Assembly (NCBI RefSeq): GCF_017355885.1
Contig: NZ_JAFEUU010000001.1
Span: 558,001 to 622,000 of the forward strand
Source of the DNA: Sabulicella rubraurantiaca
Lineage (GTDB): Bacteria; Pseudomonadota; Alphaproteobacteria; Acetobacterales; Acetobacteraceae
Length of the DNA stretch: 64,000 nucleotides
Direction: 5' to 3'
Part shown: one piece after another, positions 1 to 10,313 of the stretch
Layout: the number at the start of each line of letters is the position of its first letter
Numbering within the stretch: position 1 is the stretch's first letter
The notes under the pieces: model-generated
What the model saw: the letters and a program-made list of their open reading frames with translations, nothing else
Databases searched by the model: none
Told to the model about the DNA's origin: nothing
Translations under genes and position numbers: made by a program

Positions 1-85
1 CGGGCACCTGCCCGGCCAGCCAGACCAGCCCGCCATGCACCACGGCGCCCGACAGGCGCCCTTCCTCAGCCAGCCGACGGATCAT
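1..85 (-). CDS. RidA/YjgF-family protein, N-terminal fragment
   Basis: The minus strand opens with an ATG at 85 and stays open to the window edge, giving 28 residues that begin MIRRLAEEGRLSGAVVHGG and continue to LAGQVP. This matches the usual N-terminus of RidA/YjgF proteins (short basic start, a VVHG turn, then the LAGQV strand), which hydrolyse reactive enamine/imine intermediates. A GAGGGAG ribosome-binding site lies a few bases upstream of the ATG. The gene is cut by the window, so catalytic residues and true length cannot be seen. It is divergent from the Kelch gene. The family call rests on a short match. Confidence 0.65.
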   Translation of the reverse strand, partial: MIRRLAEEGRLSGAVVHGGLVWLAGQVP

Positions 86-193
86 GGGACTCCCTCTCGT
101 CAATGACGCCCGAACCTAACCGATGGAGGCGCGCCCGCCAGCCCGGTCCTTGACGCATCCGGTGCGCCTGCGGAGCTTTCCGCCGCGGCCGCA

Positions 194-1291
194 TTGCTGC
201 CCGGCGCCGCGCTGGCCCAGGCACAGCACCACGGAGCGCATGGGGCTCCCGACTTGCGGCCGATGACGCCCTCGCCCGAGCCCTACGCCAACCTGTTCCA
301 GGGCGGCGCGCCGCATCACATCACACCGGAGCAGGCGGCACAGCGCGTCACGGACAGCCCAGCCCCCGCCGGCCCGGCGGGGCGCTGGGTGAAGCGCGCC
401 GACATGCCCATCCCGCGCTCCGAGATGGCCTGGGCGACGGCCTGGGATGGCCGCATGCACGTGGTCGGCGGCTATGGCGAGGGCCAGGTGAACCGCGCCT
501 ACCACACGGTCTATGATCCGGGGCGGGACCAGTGGTTCGACGCGGCGCCGCTGCCGCGCGGGGCCAACCATGTCGCGGTGGTGGCAGATGCCGGGCGCGT
601 CTATGCGCTGGGCGGGTTCATGGAACAGAATCGCCGCTGCGATGACAAGGCCTTCTTCTACGACGTCGCCCGCGACCGCTGGCAGGAGATCGCGCCCCTT
701 CCCCGTCCGCGCGGCGCGGCGGCCGCCACGGTGCTGGACGGAAAGGTCCACCTGATCGGCGGTGCCACCGACCCCGCGCCCGAGCGCGCCTCCATCTCCT
801 GGCACGAGGTCTATGACCCGCAGGCCGACAAGTGGGAGCTGCGCCGCCCGCTGCCCGCCGGCCGCGACCACGTGGGCTGCGTCACGCATGCCGGGGTGAT
901 CCATGTCGTCGGCGGGCGCTTCAACACCTTCCAGTACAACACGGACATGCACCACGTTTACCTTCCGGCCCGCGACACCTGGGAGGTGAAGGCACCCCTC
1001 CCCACCGCGCGCTCGGGCCATGGCATGGTGATCCACAAGGGCCGCTTCTACGTGATGGGCGGCGAGGGCGGCATCCTCGAGCGCGGACAGGCGCGGGACG
1101 CCAAGGTGTTTGGCCAAATGGAGAGCTACGACCCGGCCTCCGACACCTGGCAGAGCCACGCGCCGATGCCGACGCCCCGCCATGCCGTAGCCGCGGTCTC
1201 CATTGGAGATTGGATCTATGTGGCGGGTGGCGGCGCCGTGCTGGGCGGCGCGGTGCAGAGCGCCATCCACGAGGCGTGGACGCTGGGGTAA
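194..1291 (+). CDS. exported Kelch-repeat protein (start uncertain)
   Basis: This is a beta-propeller protein built from Kelch repeats. The spaced signature (MHVVGGYGEG, VYALGGFME, VHLIGGATD, IHVVGGRFN, FYVMGGEGG, WIYVAGGGA, each followed by a YDP...W strand) appears six times, consistent with a six-bladed propeller. The N-terminus contains the end of a secretion signal (AALLPGAALAQ, with cleavage expected after ALA), so the protein is probably periplasmic. Substrate or partner is unknown. The only in-frame start other than CTG is the TTG at 194, which leaves a signal too short to work. The frame is open upstream to 107 without ATG or GTG, and a different frame carries an ATG at 103 followed by an arginine-rich stretch, so a frameshift in the leader is possible. 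The gene converges on dnaE with 5 bases between stops. Confidence 0.8.
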   Translation: MLPGAALAQAQHHGAHGAPDLRPMTPSPEPYANLFQGGAPHHITPEQAAQRVTDSPAPAGPAGRWVKRADMPIPRSEMAWATAWDGRMHVVGGYGEGQVNRAYHTVYDPGRDQWFDAAPLPRGANHVAVVADAGRVYALGGFMEQNRRCDDKAFFYDVARDRWQEIAPLPRPRGAAAATVLDGKVHLIGGATDPAPERASISWHEVYDPQADKWELRRPLPAGRDHVGCVTHAGVIHVVGGRFNTFQYNTDMHHVYLPARDTWEVKAPLPTARSGHGMVIHKGRFYVMGGEGGILERGQARDAKVFGQMESYDPASDTWQSHAPMPTPRHAVAAVSIGDWIYVAGGGAVLGGAVQSAIHEAWTLG

Positions 1292-1296
1292 GGGGC

Positions 1297-4200
1297 CTAG
1301 ACCTCCTCCACCTGCGCGACGCCGGGCAATACCTTGAGGGCCTGCATCATGCGTGGCCCGACATTCCAGCCGCCCGGGAGCGCCACCTCGACCTCCTGGC
1401 CCGGGCCAAGGCGCGGCACGATGGAGACGCGGCCCTTGCCGCGTCCCTCGCGCTCCAGCAGCGACTTGATGTCCGGCAAGGCCGTCGCGGCCTCGACGAA
1501 GACGCGCATCCCCTGCCCCGCCCCGGCAGCCGCCTTGTCCAGCTTCTCGCAGTCGGCGGCGGTCAGGCGCAGCGCGTCGTTCTCGATCCGCGCATCGGCC
1601 GTGACCAGCACGGCCGAGCCCTCCTCCAGCATGTCGCGGCAGCGATTCAGCACTTCGGAGAAGAAGGTCACCTCGTAGCCGCCCGCCTGGTCCGAGAGCG
1701 ACACCCAGGCCATGCGGCTGCCGGTGCGCGTGTTGCGCTCCTTCCGGCCGGTCACCGTGCCCGCCAGCTTCAGCCGGCCCGACCCGGCCCGCGCCTTCTC
1801 CGAGATGCGGGAGGAAAGCGTGACGCCCAGGCGCCGCAGCGCACCGCGATACTCGTCCAGCGGATGGGCCGAGAGGTGGAAGCCCACCGCCTCCGCCTCG
1901 AAGGCAAGCTTGTCCAGGGTGGGCCAGTCGGGCATGTCGGGCAGGCGCAGCATGGCCGGCCCCTGCTCCGCCTCGCCGAACAGCCCGATCTGGCTGGAGC
2001 CGCGCTCCTCCGCGCTGGCCTGGGCGCGGCGCAGCACCGTCTCGGCCCCCGCCACCAGCTTGGCCCGGTTGCCCTCCAGGCTGTCGAAGGCGCCCGCCTT
2101 GGCGAGGTTCTCCAGCTGCATCTTGTTGAGCAGCTTCGGGTCCACGCGCGCCGCGAAATCCGCGAGGCTGGTGAAGGGCCCGCCCACGTCGCGCGCTGCT
2201 ACCAGATCCTTCATCGCCTGCAGCCCGACGCGCTTGATCGCAGCGAGCGCGAAACGGATGGCCCCATCCTCGATCACGAACTCCGCGCCAGATCGGTTGA
2301 TGTCCGGCGGCAGCACCTTGATAGAAAGCCGCGACGCCTCCTGCATGTGACTCGCCAGCTTCTCCGTCTTGTCCATGTCGAGCGTCATGGAAGCGGCAAG
2401 GAAGGCGACGGGGTAATGCGCCTTCAGATAGGCGGTGTGATAGGAGACGAGCGCATAGGCCGCCGCGTGCGACTTGTTGAAGCCGTAATTGGCGAACTTC
2501 TCCATGAGGTCGAAGACCTCACCCGCGACCTTCTCCGGCACGTCGTTCTTCGACGCGCCTTCGACGAAGATGGCGCGCTGCTTCGCCATCTCCTCCTTGT
2601 TCTTCTTGCCCATGGCGCGGCGCAGGAGGTCCGCGCCGCCCAGCGAATAGCCCGCCATGACCTGGGCGATCTGCATCACCTGTTCCTGGTAGACCATGAT
2701 GCCATAGGTCTCGGCCAGGATGTCGTGGATCAGCGGATGCGGGCTGTCCCATTTCTCGCCGTGCTTGCGGGCGCAATAGGCCGGAATGTTCTCCATCGGG
2801 CCGGGCCGGTAGAGCGAGACGGCGGCGATCAGATCCTCGAAGCGGTCGGGGCGCATGGCGCGAAGGCAGTCGCGCATGCCCTGGCCTTCGAACTGGAACA
2901 CGCCGGCTGCGTCGCCCTTCGCTAGCATCTCGTAGGTGTCGGCGTCATCCAGCGGGAGCGTGTCCAACTCCACCGTCACGCCCTGCTCGCGCAGCAGCTT
3001 CACCGCGCGGTCCAGCACGGTCAGTGTCTTGAGGCCGAGGAAGTCGAACTTCACCAGCGAGGCCTGCTCGACATGCTTCATCGAGTACTGGGTGATGAGC
3101 ATCTCGCTGCGTGGGTCGCGGTAGATGGCGGTGATGTCGAGCAGCGGCTTGCGCCCGATCACCACCCCCGCCGCGTGGGTGGAGGCGTTGCGGTACAGGC
3201 CTTCCACCTGGAGCGCGATGTCCAGCAGGCGTCCCACCGCCTCATCCGTCTCCCGCGCCTCCTTCAGCCGCGGTTCGCCCTCGATGGCAGCAGCGAGAGG
3301 CACGGGATTGGCCGGGTTGTTCGGGATGAGGGAGGCAATGCGGTCCACCTGCCCATAGGGCATGCCCAGCACGCGCCCCACGTCGCGCACCGCCGCCTTG
3401 GCCTGAAGCTTGCCGAAGGTGATGATCTGCGCGACGCGGTCGGCGCCGTATTCGCGCACCACGTAGCGGATCACCTCATCCCGCCGGTCCTGGCAGAAAT
3501 CGATGTCGAAGTCCGGCATCGAGACGCGCTCGGGATTGAGGAAGCGCTCGAAAAGCAGTCCGAAGCGCAACGGATCCAGGTCGGTGATGGACAGCGCCCA
3601 GGCCGCAACAGAACCTGCGCCCGAGCCGCGCCCAGGCCCCACCGGGATGCCCTGCGCCTTGGCCCACTGGATGAAGTCCGCGACGATCAGGAAGTAGCCC
3701 GAGAAGCCCATCTGCTCGATGACGCGGAGCTCGTATTCCAGCCGTTCGGCATGGATGGGCGGCACCGGCTCGGGCGCGAAGCGGCGCGCCAGACCTTCGC
3801 GTGCCATCTCGGCGACGGTTTCGCCTTCTGTCCGCCCTTCGCGCACCTTGGGGCAGACCGGAAGCTCCGGCTTGCGGGCCGTCTCCATCACCGTGCAGAG
3901 CTTCGCGATGGCGAGAGTGTTGTCGCAAGCCTCGCCCAGATCGGCGAAGGCGGCGCGCATCGCCTCCGCCGGCTTGAACCAGTGTTCCGGCGTGACGCGG
4001 CGACGCTCGCGCTCGGTAAGCAATCGCCCTTCCGCGATGCAGAGCAGGGCGTCGTGCGCTTCGTGCATCTTCGCCTCTGCGAAATACACGTCGTTCGTGG
4101 CGACGATGGGCACGCCGGCCTCATCCGCGAGGCGCAGCAATCCCGGCTCGAGCGCCGCCTGGCGCGGCGTCGGGCCGTGGCGCATCAACTCCACCGCCAT

Positions 4201-4716
4201 CCGGTCGGGGAAGCATTCGCGCAGCGCGTCCAGCAGCCATCCCGCCGCCTCGCGACGCCCTTCCGCCAGCAGGCGCGACAGCGGCCCGCAATCGCCGCCC
4301 GTCAGCAGGAATAGCCCCTTCCCGTGTCCGCGCAGGTCATCCAAGCCGATGGCCGGACGGCCCGAAGGGTCATCATCCCGCACCCACCCTATCGAGGACA
4401 GCTTCTTGAGGTTCGCCAGCCCCTCGGCATCCATGGCGAGGGCCACCACGCAATCAGCGCCGGCTCGGAGAACCTCTTCACGAGTCTCGGACACGGCGCG
4501 GCGGGTGAGCCAGAGCTGACAGCCCATGATAGGCTGCACACCCTTCCCGCTGGCGGCCTGGGCGAATTCCAGCGCACCGAACATGTTGGCCGTGTCGGTC
4601 AGCGCCACGGCCGGCATCCCGGCGGCAGCGGCCAGGGCGGGCAGCTTCTCCGCCTTGATCGCCCCCTCGCTCAGGGAATAGGCGGAATGGGCGTGGAGAT
4701 GGATGAAGCCGGCCAT
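1297..4716 (-). CDS. dnaE: DNA polymerase III subunit alpha
   Basis: This is the catalytic subunit of the replicative polymerase, 1139 residues (E. coli about 1160). It starts with a PHP domain (FIHLHAHSAYSL at residues 4-15). The polymerase palm carries the acidic motif MPDFDIDFCQDRR that holds two of the three catalytic aspartates. The finger and beta-binding regions follow, and a C-terminal OB fold is seen around the stretch LAGTVTGRKERNTRTGSR. It is the DnaE1 type rather than ImuC/DnaE2, judging by the LHAHS PHP start and by its genomic place next to lolD. It follows lolD by 21 bases and is probably the last gene of the same run. It ends 5 bases from the convergent Kelch stop. Confidence 0.97.
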   Translation of the reverse strand: MAGFIHLHAHSAYSLSEGAIKAEKLPALAAAAGMPAVALTDTANMFGALEFAQAASGKGVQPIMGCQLWLTRRAVSETREEVLRAGADCVVALAMDAEGLANLKKLSSIGWVRDDDPSGRPAIGLDDLRGHGKGLFLLTGGDCGPLSRLLAEGRREAAGWLLDALRECFPDRMAVELMRHGPTPRQAALEPGLLRLADEAGVPIVATNDVYFAEAKMHEAHDALLCIAEGRLLTERERRRVTPEHWFKPAEAMRAAFADLGEACDNTLAIAKLCTVMETARKPELPVCPKVREGRTEGETVAEMAREGLARRFAPEPVPPIHAERLEYELRVIEQMGFSGYFLIVADFIQWAKAQGIPVGPGRGSGAGSVAAWALSITDLDPLRFGLLFERFLNPERVSMPDFDIDFCQDRRDEVIRYVVREYGADRVAQIITFGKLQAKAAVRDVGRVLGMPYGQVDRIASLIPNNPANPVPLAAAIEGEPRLKEARETDEAVGRLLDIALQVEGLYRNASTHAAGVVIGRKPLLDITAIYRDPRSEMLITQYSMKHVEQASLVKFDFLGLKTLTVLDRAVKLLREQGVTVELDTLPLDDADTYEMLAKGDAAGVFQFEGQGMRDCLRAMRPDRFEDLIAAVSLYRPGPMENIPAYCARKHGEKWDSPHPLIHDILAETYGIMVYQEQVMQIAQVMAGYSLGGADLLRRAMGKKNKEEMAKQRAIFVEGASKNDVPEKVAGEVFDLMEKFANYGFNKSHAAAYALVSYHTAYLKAHYPVAFLAASMTLDMDKTEKLASHMQEASRLSIKVLPPDINRSGAEFVIEDGAIRFALAAIKRVGLQAMKDLVAARDVGGPFTSLADFAARVDPKLLNKMQLENLAKAGAFDSLEGNRAKLVAGAETVLRRAQASAEERGSSQIGLFGEAEQGPAMLRLPDMPDWPTLDKLAFEAEAVGFHLSAHPLDEYRGALRRLGVTLSSRISEKARAGSGRLKLAGTVTGRKERNTRTGSRMAWVSLSDQAGGYEVTFFSEVLNRCRDMLEEGSAVLVTADARIENDALRLTAADCEKLDKAAAGAGQGMRVFVEAATALPDIKSLLEREGRGKGRVSIVPRLGPGQEVEVALPGGWNVGPRMMQALKVLPGVAQVEEV

Positions 4717-4737
4717 CCCCCCAATATAGGCGATCCC

Positions 4738-5410
<673 letters not shown>

Positions 5411-5418
<8 letters not shown>

Positions 5419-6664
5419 TGCGCAGCATCTCCACGGGGTCGGTGCGGGCGGCGCGCCAGCTGGGATAGATCGTCGCCAGCAGGGCCAGCGACAGGGCCAG
5501 CGCCACGACCTGCGCGACCTCCGCCCAGTTCAGAACGGCGGGCAGACGGGTGAGGAAATACACTTCCGGGCTGAACAGCTCCGTGCCCGAAAGCATCTGG
5601 ATGAATTGCCGGATGCTCTCGATGTTGATGCAGAACAGCACCCCCACCACGAAGCCCATCAGAGTGCCGATCGCGCCGATGGAGGCGCCGCAGAGCAGGA
5701 AGATCCGCATGATGGCGCCGCGCGTCGCACCCATGGTCCGCAAGACGGCGATGTCCCTTCCCTTGTCCTTCACCAGCATGATGAGGGAGGAGATGATGTT
5801 GAAGGCCGCCACGATGATGATCAGTGTCAGGATCAGGAACATCACGTTCCGCTCCACCTGAACCGCCGCGAAGAAGGAGGAGTTGGCGTCCTGCCAATCC
5901 AGGATGCGGATGCCCGAGGGGATGGCGGCGCGGATGTCCCGGTTCACCGCCCGCACCCGCGTCGGGTCGGCGACGAAGACCTCCACCTGCGTGGCGGCGT
6001 CCGGCCCGGTCTGGAAATAAGTCTGGGCGGCGGGGAGCGGCATGAAGACGTAGGAACTGTCGTATTCATTCATCCCCACCTCGAACAGCGCCACGACGCG
6101 GTAGGCGCGCAGGCGGGGGATGGTACCGATGACGGTGGCACGGCCCTGCGGGGAAACGAGGGTCAGGCGGTCGCCCACGTTGATGCCCATGCGGAAGGCG
6201 AGGCGCGTCCCGATGGCGATGGCATCATCGCCGCTGAACTGATCGAGCGAGCCGGCGCGGATGTTGCCGGCGATGATCTCCCGCGCGCGCAGATCCTCCG
6301 GCCGGATGCCGCGCGCGAGGCCGCCGCTGGCTCCGCCGCCCTCGGCCGTCAGCAGCACCTGCCCTTCCACGATAGGCGTCGCGCTCACCACGCCGGGCAC
6401 GCGGCGGACCGCGGCTGCTACCGCGTCGAAGTCGCGCAGATTGCCGCGTTCAGCCGCGAAGACGCCCATGTGGCCATTGAGGCCGAGGATGCGGCCCAGC
6501 AATTCCTGCCGGAACCCGCCCATCACGCTCATCACGATGATCAGCGTCGCCACCCCCAGCATGATGCCAAGGAAGGAGAAGATGGCGATCACCGAGGTGA
6601 AGCGGTCGCTCTTGCGCGACAGGAGGTAGCGCTTGGCCACCGTGCGCTCGAATGCGTTGAACAT
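5411..6664 (-). CDS. lipoprotein-releasing ABC transporter permease LolC/E
   Basis: This is a 417-residue inner-membrane permease of the LolC/LolE family. An N-terminal membrane segment follows [18 protein letters not shown], then a large periplasmic MacB-like domain, then three C-terminal FtsX-type segments (residues about 270-410). The basic loop with [18 protein letters not shown] is a family hallmark. Alphaproteobacteria commonly encode one LolC/E permease, which would act as a homodimer; only one is present here, followed directly by lolD. It lies between proS and lolD, a common alphaproteobacterial arrangement. Confidence 0.92.
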
Positions 6665-6709
6665 CAGTGCCTCTCATTGAGCAGCCACGCGGCCGCTTCG
6701 CGCAAATCC

Positions 6710-8017
6710 CTAGCCCCGGATCCGTGCGAGCGCGTCGTCCAGTGAAACCTCCTCGCGCTCGCCAGTCGCGCGGCGCTTCAGCTCCACCTTGCCTGCGGCG
6801 GCGCCGCGTGGGCCGATGATGGCCTGCCAGGGGCAGCCCAACAGATCCGCATCGGCGAACTTCACCCCGGCGCGTTCCGGGCGGTCATCCAGCAGCGCCT
6901 GGTCGGGCATCGCCGCATGGAGCTTGCCACACAGCGCGTCCGTCGCGGCATCGCCGGGCTTGAGGTTCAGGATGGAAACGCGCCAGGGCGCCACCGCATC
7001 CGGCCACTTGATGCCGGCCTCGTCGTGATTCGCCTCGATCAGCGCGGCGACAAGGCGCGACACACCGATGCCGTAGGAGCCCATCTCGGGCACCACCTCG
7101 GACCCGTCCGGCCCGGCGACGCGCAGCCCCATCGGCTCGGAATACTTGGTGCCAAAATAGAAGATGTGGCCGACCTCGATGCCGCGGGCGCTCACCTGCC
7201 GCTCGGCCGGGACACGCCCCCAGGCGGCCTCGTCGTGCTTCTCGTCAGTCGCGGCGTAGCGGCTGGTCCAGAAATCGACGGTGGGGGACAGGTCGCCCTC
7301 GTAGTCCGGTTCCTGTGCCAGCGGGTCGAAGTCGAGCAGCTCGCGGTCCAGGAAGACCTGGCTTTCGCCCGTCTCGGCGAGGATGATGAATTCGTGGCTG
7401 AGGTTGCCGCCGATCGGACCGGTATCCGCCTGCATGGGGATGGCCTTCAGGCCCATGCGCGCGAAGGTCCGCAGATAGGCGACGAACATCTGTCGGTAGG
7501 AGTGCTGCGCGCCTTCCTTCGTGAGGTCGAAGGAATAGGCGTCCTTCATCAGGAACTCGCGCCCGCGCATCACTCCAAAGCGAGGCCGCACCTCGTCCCG
7601 GAACTTCCACTGGATGTGGTAGAGATTCCGCGGCAACTCGCGATAGCTCGTGACGTAGCCCCGGAAGATGTCGGTCACCATCTCCTCGTTGGTCGGACCG
7701 AACAGCATCGGGCGGCCATGCCGATCCTCAATGCGCAGCATCTCCTTGCCGTAATCCTCGTAGCGGCCGGAGCGCTGCCAAAGCTCGGCCGACTGGATGG
7801 TTGGCATCAGGATTTCCTGCGCGCCCGCGCGGTCCTGCTCCTCCCGCACGATGCGGGCCACGTTGTTCAACACACGCAGCCCGGCCGGCAGCCAGGCATA
7901 GATGCCGGCGCTGGTCTGGCGGATCAGCCCCGCGCGCAACATGAGGCGATGAGAGACGATCTGCGCCTCGGCAGGGGTTTCCTTGAGCGTGGGCAGGAAG
8001 GCTTTGGTCAGACGCAA
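6710..8017 (-). CDS. proS: prolyl-tRNA synthetase
   Basis: This class II synthetase charges tRNA-Pro. Starting at the TTG at 8017 gives 435 residues beginning [19 protein letters not shown], the expected N-terminus for the short alphaproteobacterial ProS type without the long editing insertion. A GAGGAA ribosome-binding site sits 9 bases upstream of this TTG. The longer open frame to 8176 adds non-homologous residues and is rejected. Class II motif 1 lies around [20 protein letters not shown], motif 2 around [21 protein letters not shown] (split here only for length), and motif 3 in [18 protein letters not shown]. An anticodon-binding domain closes the protein. The gene follows a strong minus-strand terminator, so it probably has its own promoter in 8018-8180. 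Confidence 0.95.
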   Translation of the reverse strand: MRLTKAFLPTLKETPAEAQIVSHRLMLRAGLIRQTSAGIYAWLPAGLRVLNNVARIVREEQDRAGAQEILMPTIQSAELWQRSGRYEDYGKEMLRIEDRHGRPMLFGPTNEEMVTDIFRGYVTSYRELPRNLYHIQWKFRDEVRPRFGVMRGREFLMKDAYSFDLTKEGAQHSYRQMFVAYLRTFARMGLKAIPMQADTGPIGGNLSHEFIILAETGESQVFLDRELLDFDPLAQEPDYEGDLSPTVDFWTSRYAATDEKHDEAAWGRVPAERQVSARGIEVGHIFYFGTKYSEPMGLRVAGPDGSEVVPEMGSYGIGVSRLVAALIEANHDEAGIKWPDAVAPWRVSILNLKPGDAATDALCGKLHAAMPDQALLDDRPERAGVKFADADLLGCPWQAIIGPRGAAAGKVELKRRATGEREEVSLDDALARIRG

Positions 8018-8174
8018 GGGAGCGGATTCCTCGGAGGCAAAGGCGGCGCACCCTACAGCGGAATCCGTTGATCCCGAAACCGACCCCTGCAACAGCCGGA
8101 ATGAAATTTTGCTGCGCCGCACAACGGATTTGGTGAAGAAAGTGACTTGAATGGCCGGTTTCCAACCGCTAAAC

Positions 8175-8263
8175 AAAAAGAAGGGCTGGCCCCTTGCGGG
8201 GACAGCCCAAGTTTAGGGAGGAAACGCCAGTCACACGGCAGAGAGAGGAACATCCTCTCTCTG
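8175..8263 (-). ncRNA. candidate trans-acting small RNA with CCUCCC loop
   Basis: Read on the minus strand, a transcript starting near 8263 would begin with a perfect stem (8263-8253 pairing 8249-8239, loop 8252-8250). A mostly unpaired linker follows. A four-base stem GTTT/AAAC (8225-8222 and 8214-8211) then displays the loop CCTCCCT, complementary to ribosome-binding sites. The RNA ends in a GC-rich hairpin (8208-8183) and a T-rich tract (TTCTTTTTG). A promoter-like TTGGAC, 17 bases, CATTAT lies immediately upstream. Predicted length is about 89 nt. The layout (5' hairpin, anti-Shine-Dalgarno loop, terminator) is typical of Hfq-type small RNAs known in alphaproteobacteria with C-rich UCCUCCC loops. 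Identity with any named family is not claimed. Confidence 0.6.
8183..8208 (-). terminator. Rho-independent terminator of the small RNA and DUF1467 transcript
   Basis: On the minus strand GGGCTG and CAGCCC form the outer stem, with CCC/GGG inside and loop GCAA. It is followed directly by TTCTTTTTGTTT (8182-8171). It would end transcription coming from the nuo-to-DUF1467 side and insulate proS. Confidence 0.8.
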
Positions 8264-8269
8264 ACGACG

Positions 8270-8298
8270 ATAATGGCGGAATGACCCTTCGAGTCCAA
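8270..8298 (-). promoter_or_regulatory. candidate promoter of the small RNA
   Basis: On the minus strand TTGGAC (8298-8293) and CATTAT (8275-8270) are separated by 17 bases. The predicted start, about 7 bases downstream, falls at the first base of the 5' hairpin (near 8263). The -35 is weak, so support comes mainly from this coincidence with the hairpin edge. Confidence 0.45.
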
Positions 8299-8412
8299 TG
8301 CGAAAGCCGGGAAAAATCGGCTGAAAATCAGGCATCCATTAAGGATATGCCTATTCGAGGGGCGACCGCCGGGCGAAATCCAGGCAGTCGCCTTTTCCTT
8401 GTGCAGGTCGCC

Positions 8413-8670
8413 TCAGTCGGGGATGGCCAGCCAGCCGCGGCGGAACGAGATCAGGTCGCTTTCGATCAGCGTATAGATCGCCAGCCAGATCACCGCGGAG
8501 AGAATTGTGGTCCAGATGATCTTGCGACCGAGCTGCGGCGCGGCAGGCGCGCCTCGCCAACCGCCTTCCTCCAGGCTGCCTTCCTCCGGATTCACGCCAA
8601 TCGGCAGGATGCAGAAGAGCAGCGTCCACCAGATCAGCGAATAGACTACAAAACCGATAAACCAGCCCAT
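8413..8670 (-). CDS. DUF1467 family small membrane protein
   Basis: This 85-residue protein has two membrane segments: WFIGFVVYSLIWWTLLFCIL (residues 3-22) and a second around IIWTTILSAVIWLAIYTLIE. Between them is a short polar loop containing NPEEG. Length, two-helix plan and the position directly after rnj match the DUF1467 family of alphaproteobacteria, whose function is not established. Its ATG overlaps the rnj stop (TGATG), so it is translationally coupled. Expression with complex I and RNase J suggests a housekeeping envelope role, but that is only an inference. Confidence 0.85.
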   Translation of the reverse strand: MGWFIGFVVYSLIWWTLLFCILPIGVNPEEGSLEEGGWRGAPAAPQLGRKIIWTTILSAVIWLAIYTLIESDLISFRRGWLAIPD

Positions 8671-10313
8671 CAGACCCTCAGCAGGTGAACCTCGACATTG
8701 GGGCGCTTGCGAAGCTGCCGCCCCACCGCCTTGCGCAACATGGCACGCGCCGCCTCGGTCACGGCATCGTCCTCACGGCGCAGCCCCTTCGGCAGCTCGC
8801 CGAGGCCCCGGGCCAGCTCCTCGGCCAGATCCTCGGATTCGGGGCCATCGGGATCGAAGAGGCCGGGCGCCGAGATGCGTGGCTTGCCGACGAGCCGCCC
8901 CTGTCCGTCCACGGCGAGGCTCGCGACCAGCACGCCGTTCATGAGCATGCGCTTGCGCGCACCCAGCACCCCTCCCGCCACGGGTAGGAGGCGGCTGCCA
9001 TCCACGGCCAGGCGACCGACCGGCACGCTTTCCGCAATCTCGGCCCCACCGGGGGCAAGGCGCACCACGTCGCCATCCTCGATGACCAGCGCCTCTGCCC
9101 CGAGGCCGCGCGCGAGAGAGGCGTGCTCGGACAGGTGGCGCCACTCGCCGTGCACGGGGATGGCGTAGCGCGGACGCACGAGCTCGTAGAGGCGCCTGAG
9201 TTCATCGCGGGCCGGATGGCCGCTGACATGGACGAAATGGTCGTCGGCGGTGATGACCTTGCAGCCGCGCCGCGCAAGATCGTCCTGCACGCGCAGGATC
9301 GCGCGCTCATTCCCCGGGATCTGCCGCGAGGAGAAGATGACCGTGTCCCCCTCGCCCAGCGCCATGTGGGGGTGGGTGTCGGCTGCGATCTTCGCGAGAG
9401 CCGAGCGCTCCTCGCCCTGCGACCCCGTGCAGATGATCAGGAGGTTGTCGTCGGGAATGTATCCCGCCTCATCCTCCGAAACGAAGTCGGGCACGCGGGA
9501 GAGGTATCCGCACTCACGCGCCGCGGCGACGGCGTTGCGGAGCGACCGGCCGAACAGCGCCACGTCGCGCCCCGCCGCCTGGGCCGCGAGCGCGACCGTC
9601 TCGACGCGGGCCAGGTTGGTCGCAAAGCAGGTCACCGCGATGCGGCCCCGCATGGGGCGGATCAGCTCCTGCAGGCTGCGCCGCACTTCCGACTCGCTGC
9701 CCGAATGCCCCTCGACCAGCGCGTTGGTGCTGTCGCACACCATGGCGAGCACACCCTCCTCGCCCAGCCGAGCGAAACCGGCCTCGTCCGTGGGCGGGCC
9801 GATCAGCGGCTCCGGGTCCAGCTTCCAGTCACCCGTGTGCACGACCAGACCGTGGCGCGTCCTGATCGCCATGGCCAGCGCCTCGGGGATGGAGTGGGCG
9901 ACGCGCAGGAACTCGATGTCGAAGGGGCCGAGCTTCAGTCGACCCGGCAGGTCGAAGGGGCGAAGCTCCGCCTCCTGCGACAGCCCGGCCTCGGCCAGCT
10001 TCCGCCGCAGCACGGCCGAGACGAAGGGGCCGGCATGGATCGGGCATTGCAGCGAGCGCCAGAGATGCGCCACGCCCCCCACATGGTCCTCGTGCGCGTG
10101 GGTGATGACGAGGCCCAGCAAATCCCCCCGCCGCTCCGCCAGCCAAGCCGGATCGGGGACCATGATCTCGACGGAAGGATTGTCCGGACCGCCGAACCCG
10201 ATGCCGCAATCCACGGCGAGAAGCTTGCCGTCACAACGATACACGTTGAGGTTCATGCCGATCTCCCCCGTTCCGCCGAGGGGGATGAAGGCGAGGTCGT
10301 CCTTGGGTGTCAT
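8670..10313 (-). CDS. rnj: ribonuclease J
   Basis: This metallo-beta-lactamase/beta-CASP nuclease has 5'-3' exo- and endonuclease activity in mRNA decay and rRNA maturation. It has 547 residues, typical for the family. The N-terminal core [15 protein letters not shown] is followed by the zinc motif [10 protein letters not shown] (H72, H74, D76, H77). The beta-CASP region follows, then [18 protein letters not shown] and the late histidine strand [12 protein letters not shown]. The ATG overlaps the coaX stop (ATGA). The order birA-coaX-rnj-DUF1467-proS is common in alphaproteobacteria. Confidence 0.95.
   Translation of the reverse strand: MTPKDDLAFIPLGGTGEIGMNLNVYRCDGKLLAVDCGIGFGGPDNPSVEIMVPDPAWLAERRGDLLGLVITHAHEDHVGGVAHLWRSLQCPIHAGPFVSAVLRRKLAEAGLSQEAELRPFDLPGRLKLGPFDIEFLRVAHSIPEALAMAIRTRHGLVVHTGDWKLDPEPLIGPPTDEAGFARLGEEGVLAMVCDSTNALVEGHSGSESEVRRSLQELIRPMRGRIAVTCFATNLARVETVALAAQAAGRDVALFGRSLRNAVAAARECGYLSRVPDFVSEDEAGYIPDDNLLIICTGSQGEERSALAKIAADTHPHMALGEGDTVIFSSRQIPGNERAILRVQDDLARRGCKVITADDHFVHVSGHPARDELRRLYELVRPRYAIPVHGEWRHLSEHASLARGLGAEALVIEDGDVVRLAPGGAEIAESVPVGRLAVDGSRLLPVAGGVLGARKRMLMNGVLVASLAVDGQGRLVGKPRISAPGLFDPDGPESEDLAEELARGLGELPKGLRREDDAVTEAARAMLRKAVGRQLRKRPNVEVHLLRV

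Larger units (their letters stand above)
8018..8412. other. 395-base non-coding gap between proS and the DUF1467 gene
   Basis: No ORF with credible coding character is seen on either strand. On the minus strand the gap holds a promoter-like pair, a perfect 5' hairpin, a CCTCCC mini-loop and an intrinsic terminator, together read as a small RNA gene at 8175-8263. The remaining 8018-8174 is the presumed proS leader and promoter region. The stretch 8299-8412 is the 3' flank of the DUF1467 gene and shows nothing I can name. Confidence 0.7.

Noticed and set aside
116-1270. 384-codon minus-strand ORF over the Kelch gene
   Set aside because: Antisense to a protein with clear Kelch repeats; the sequence has no recognisable domain.
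832-2925. 697-codon plus-strand ORF over the Kelch gene and dnaE
   Set aside because: Overlaps two real genes in another frame; composition typical of a shadow.
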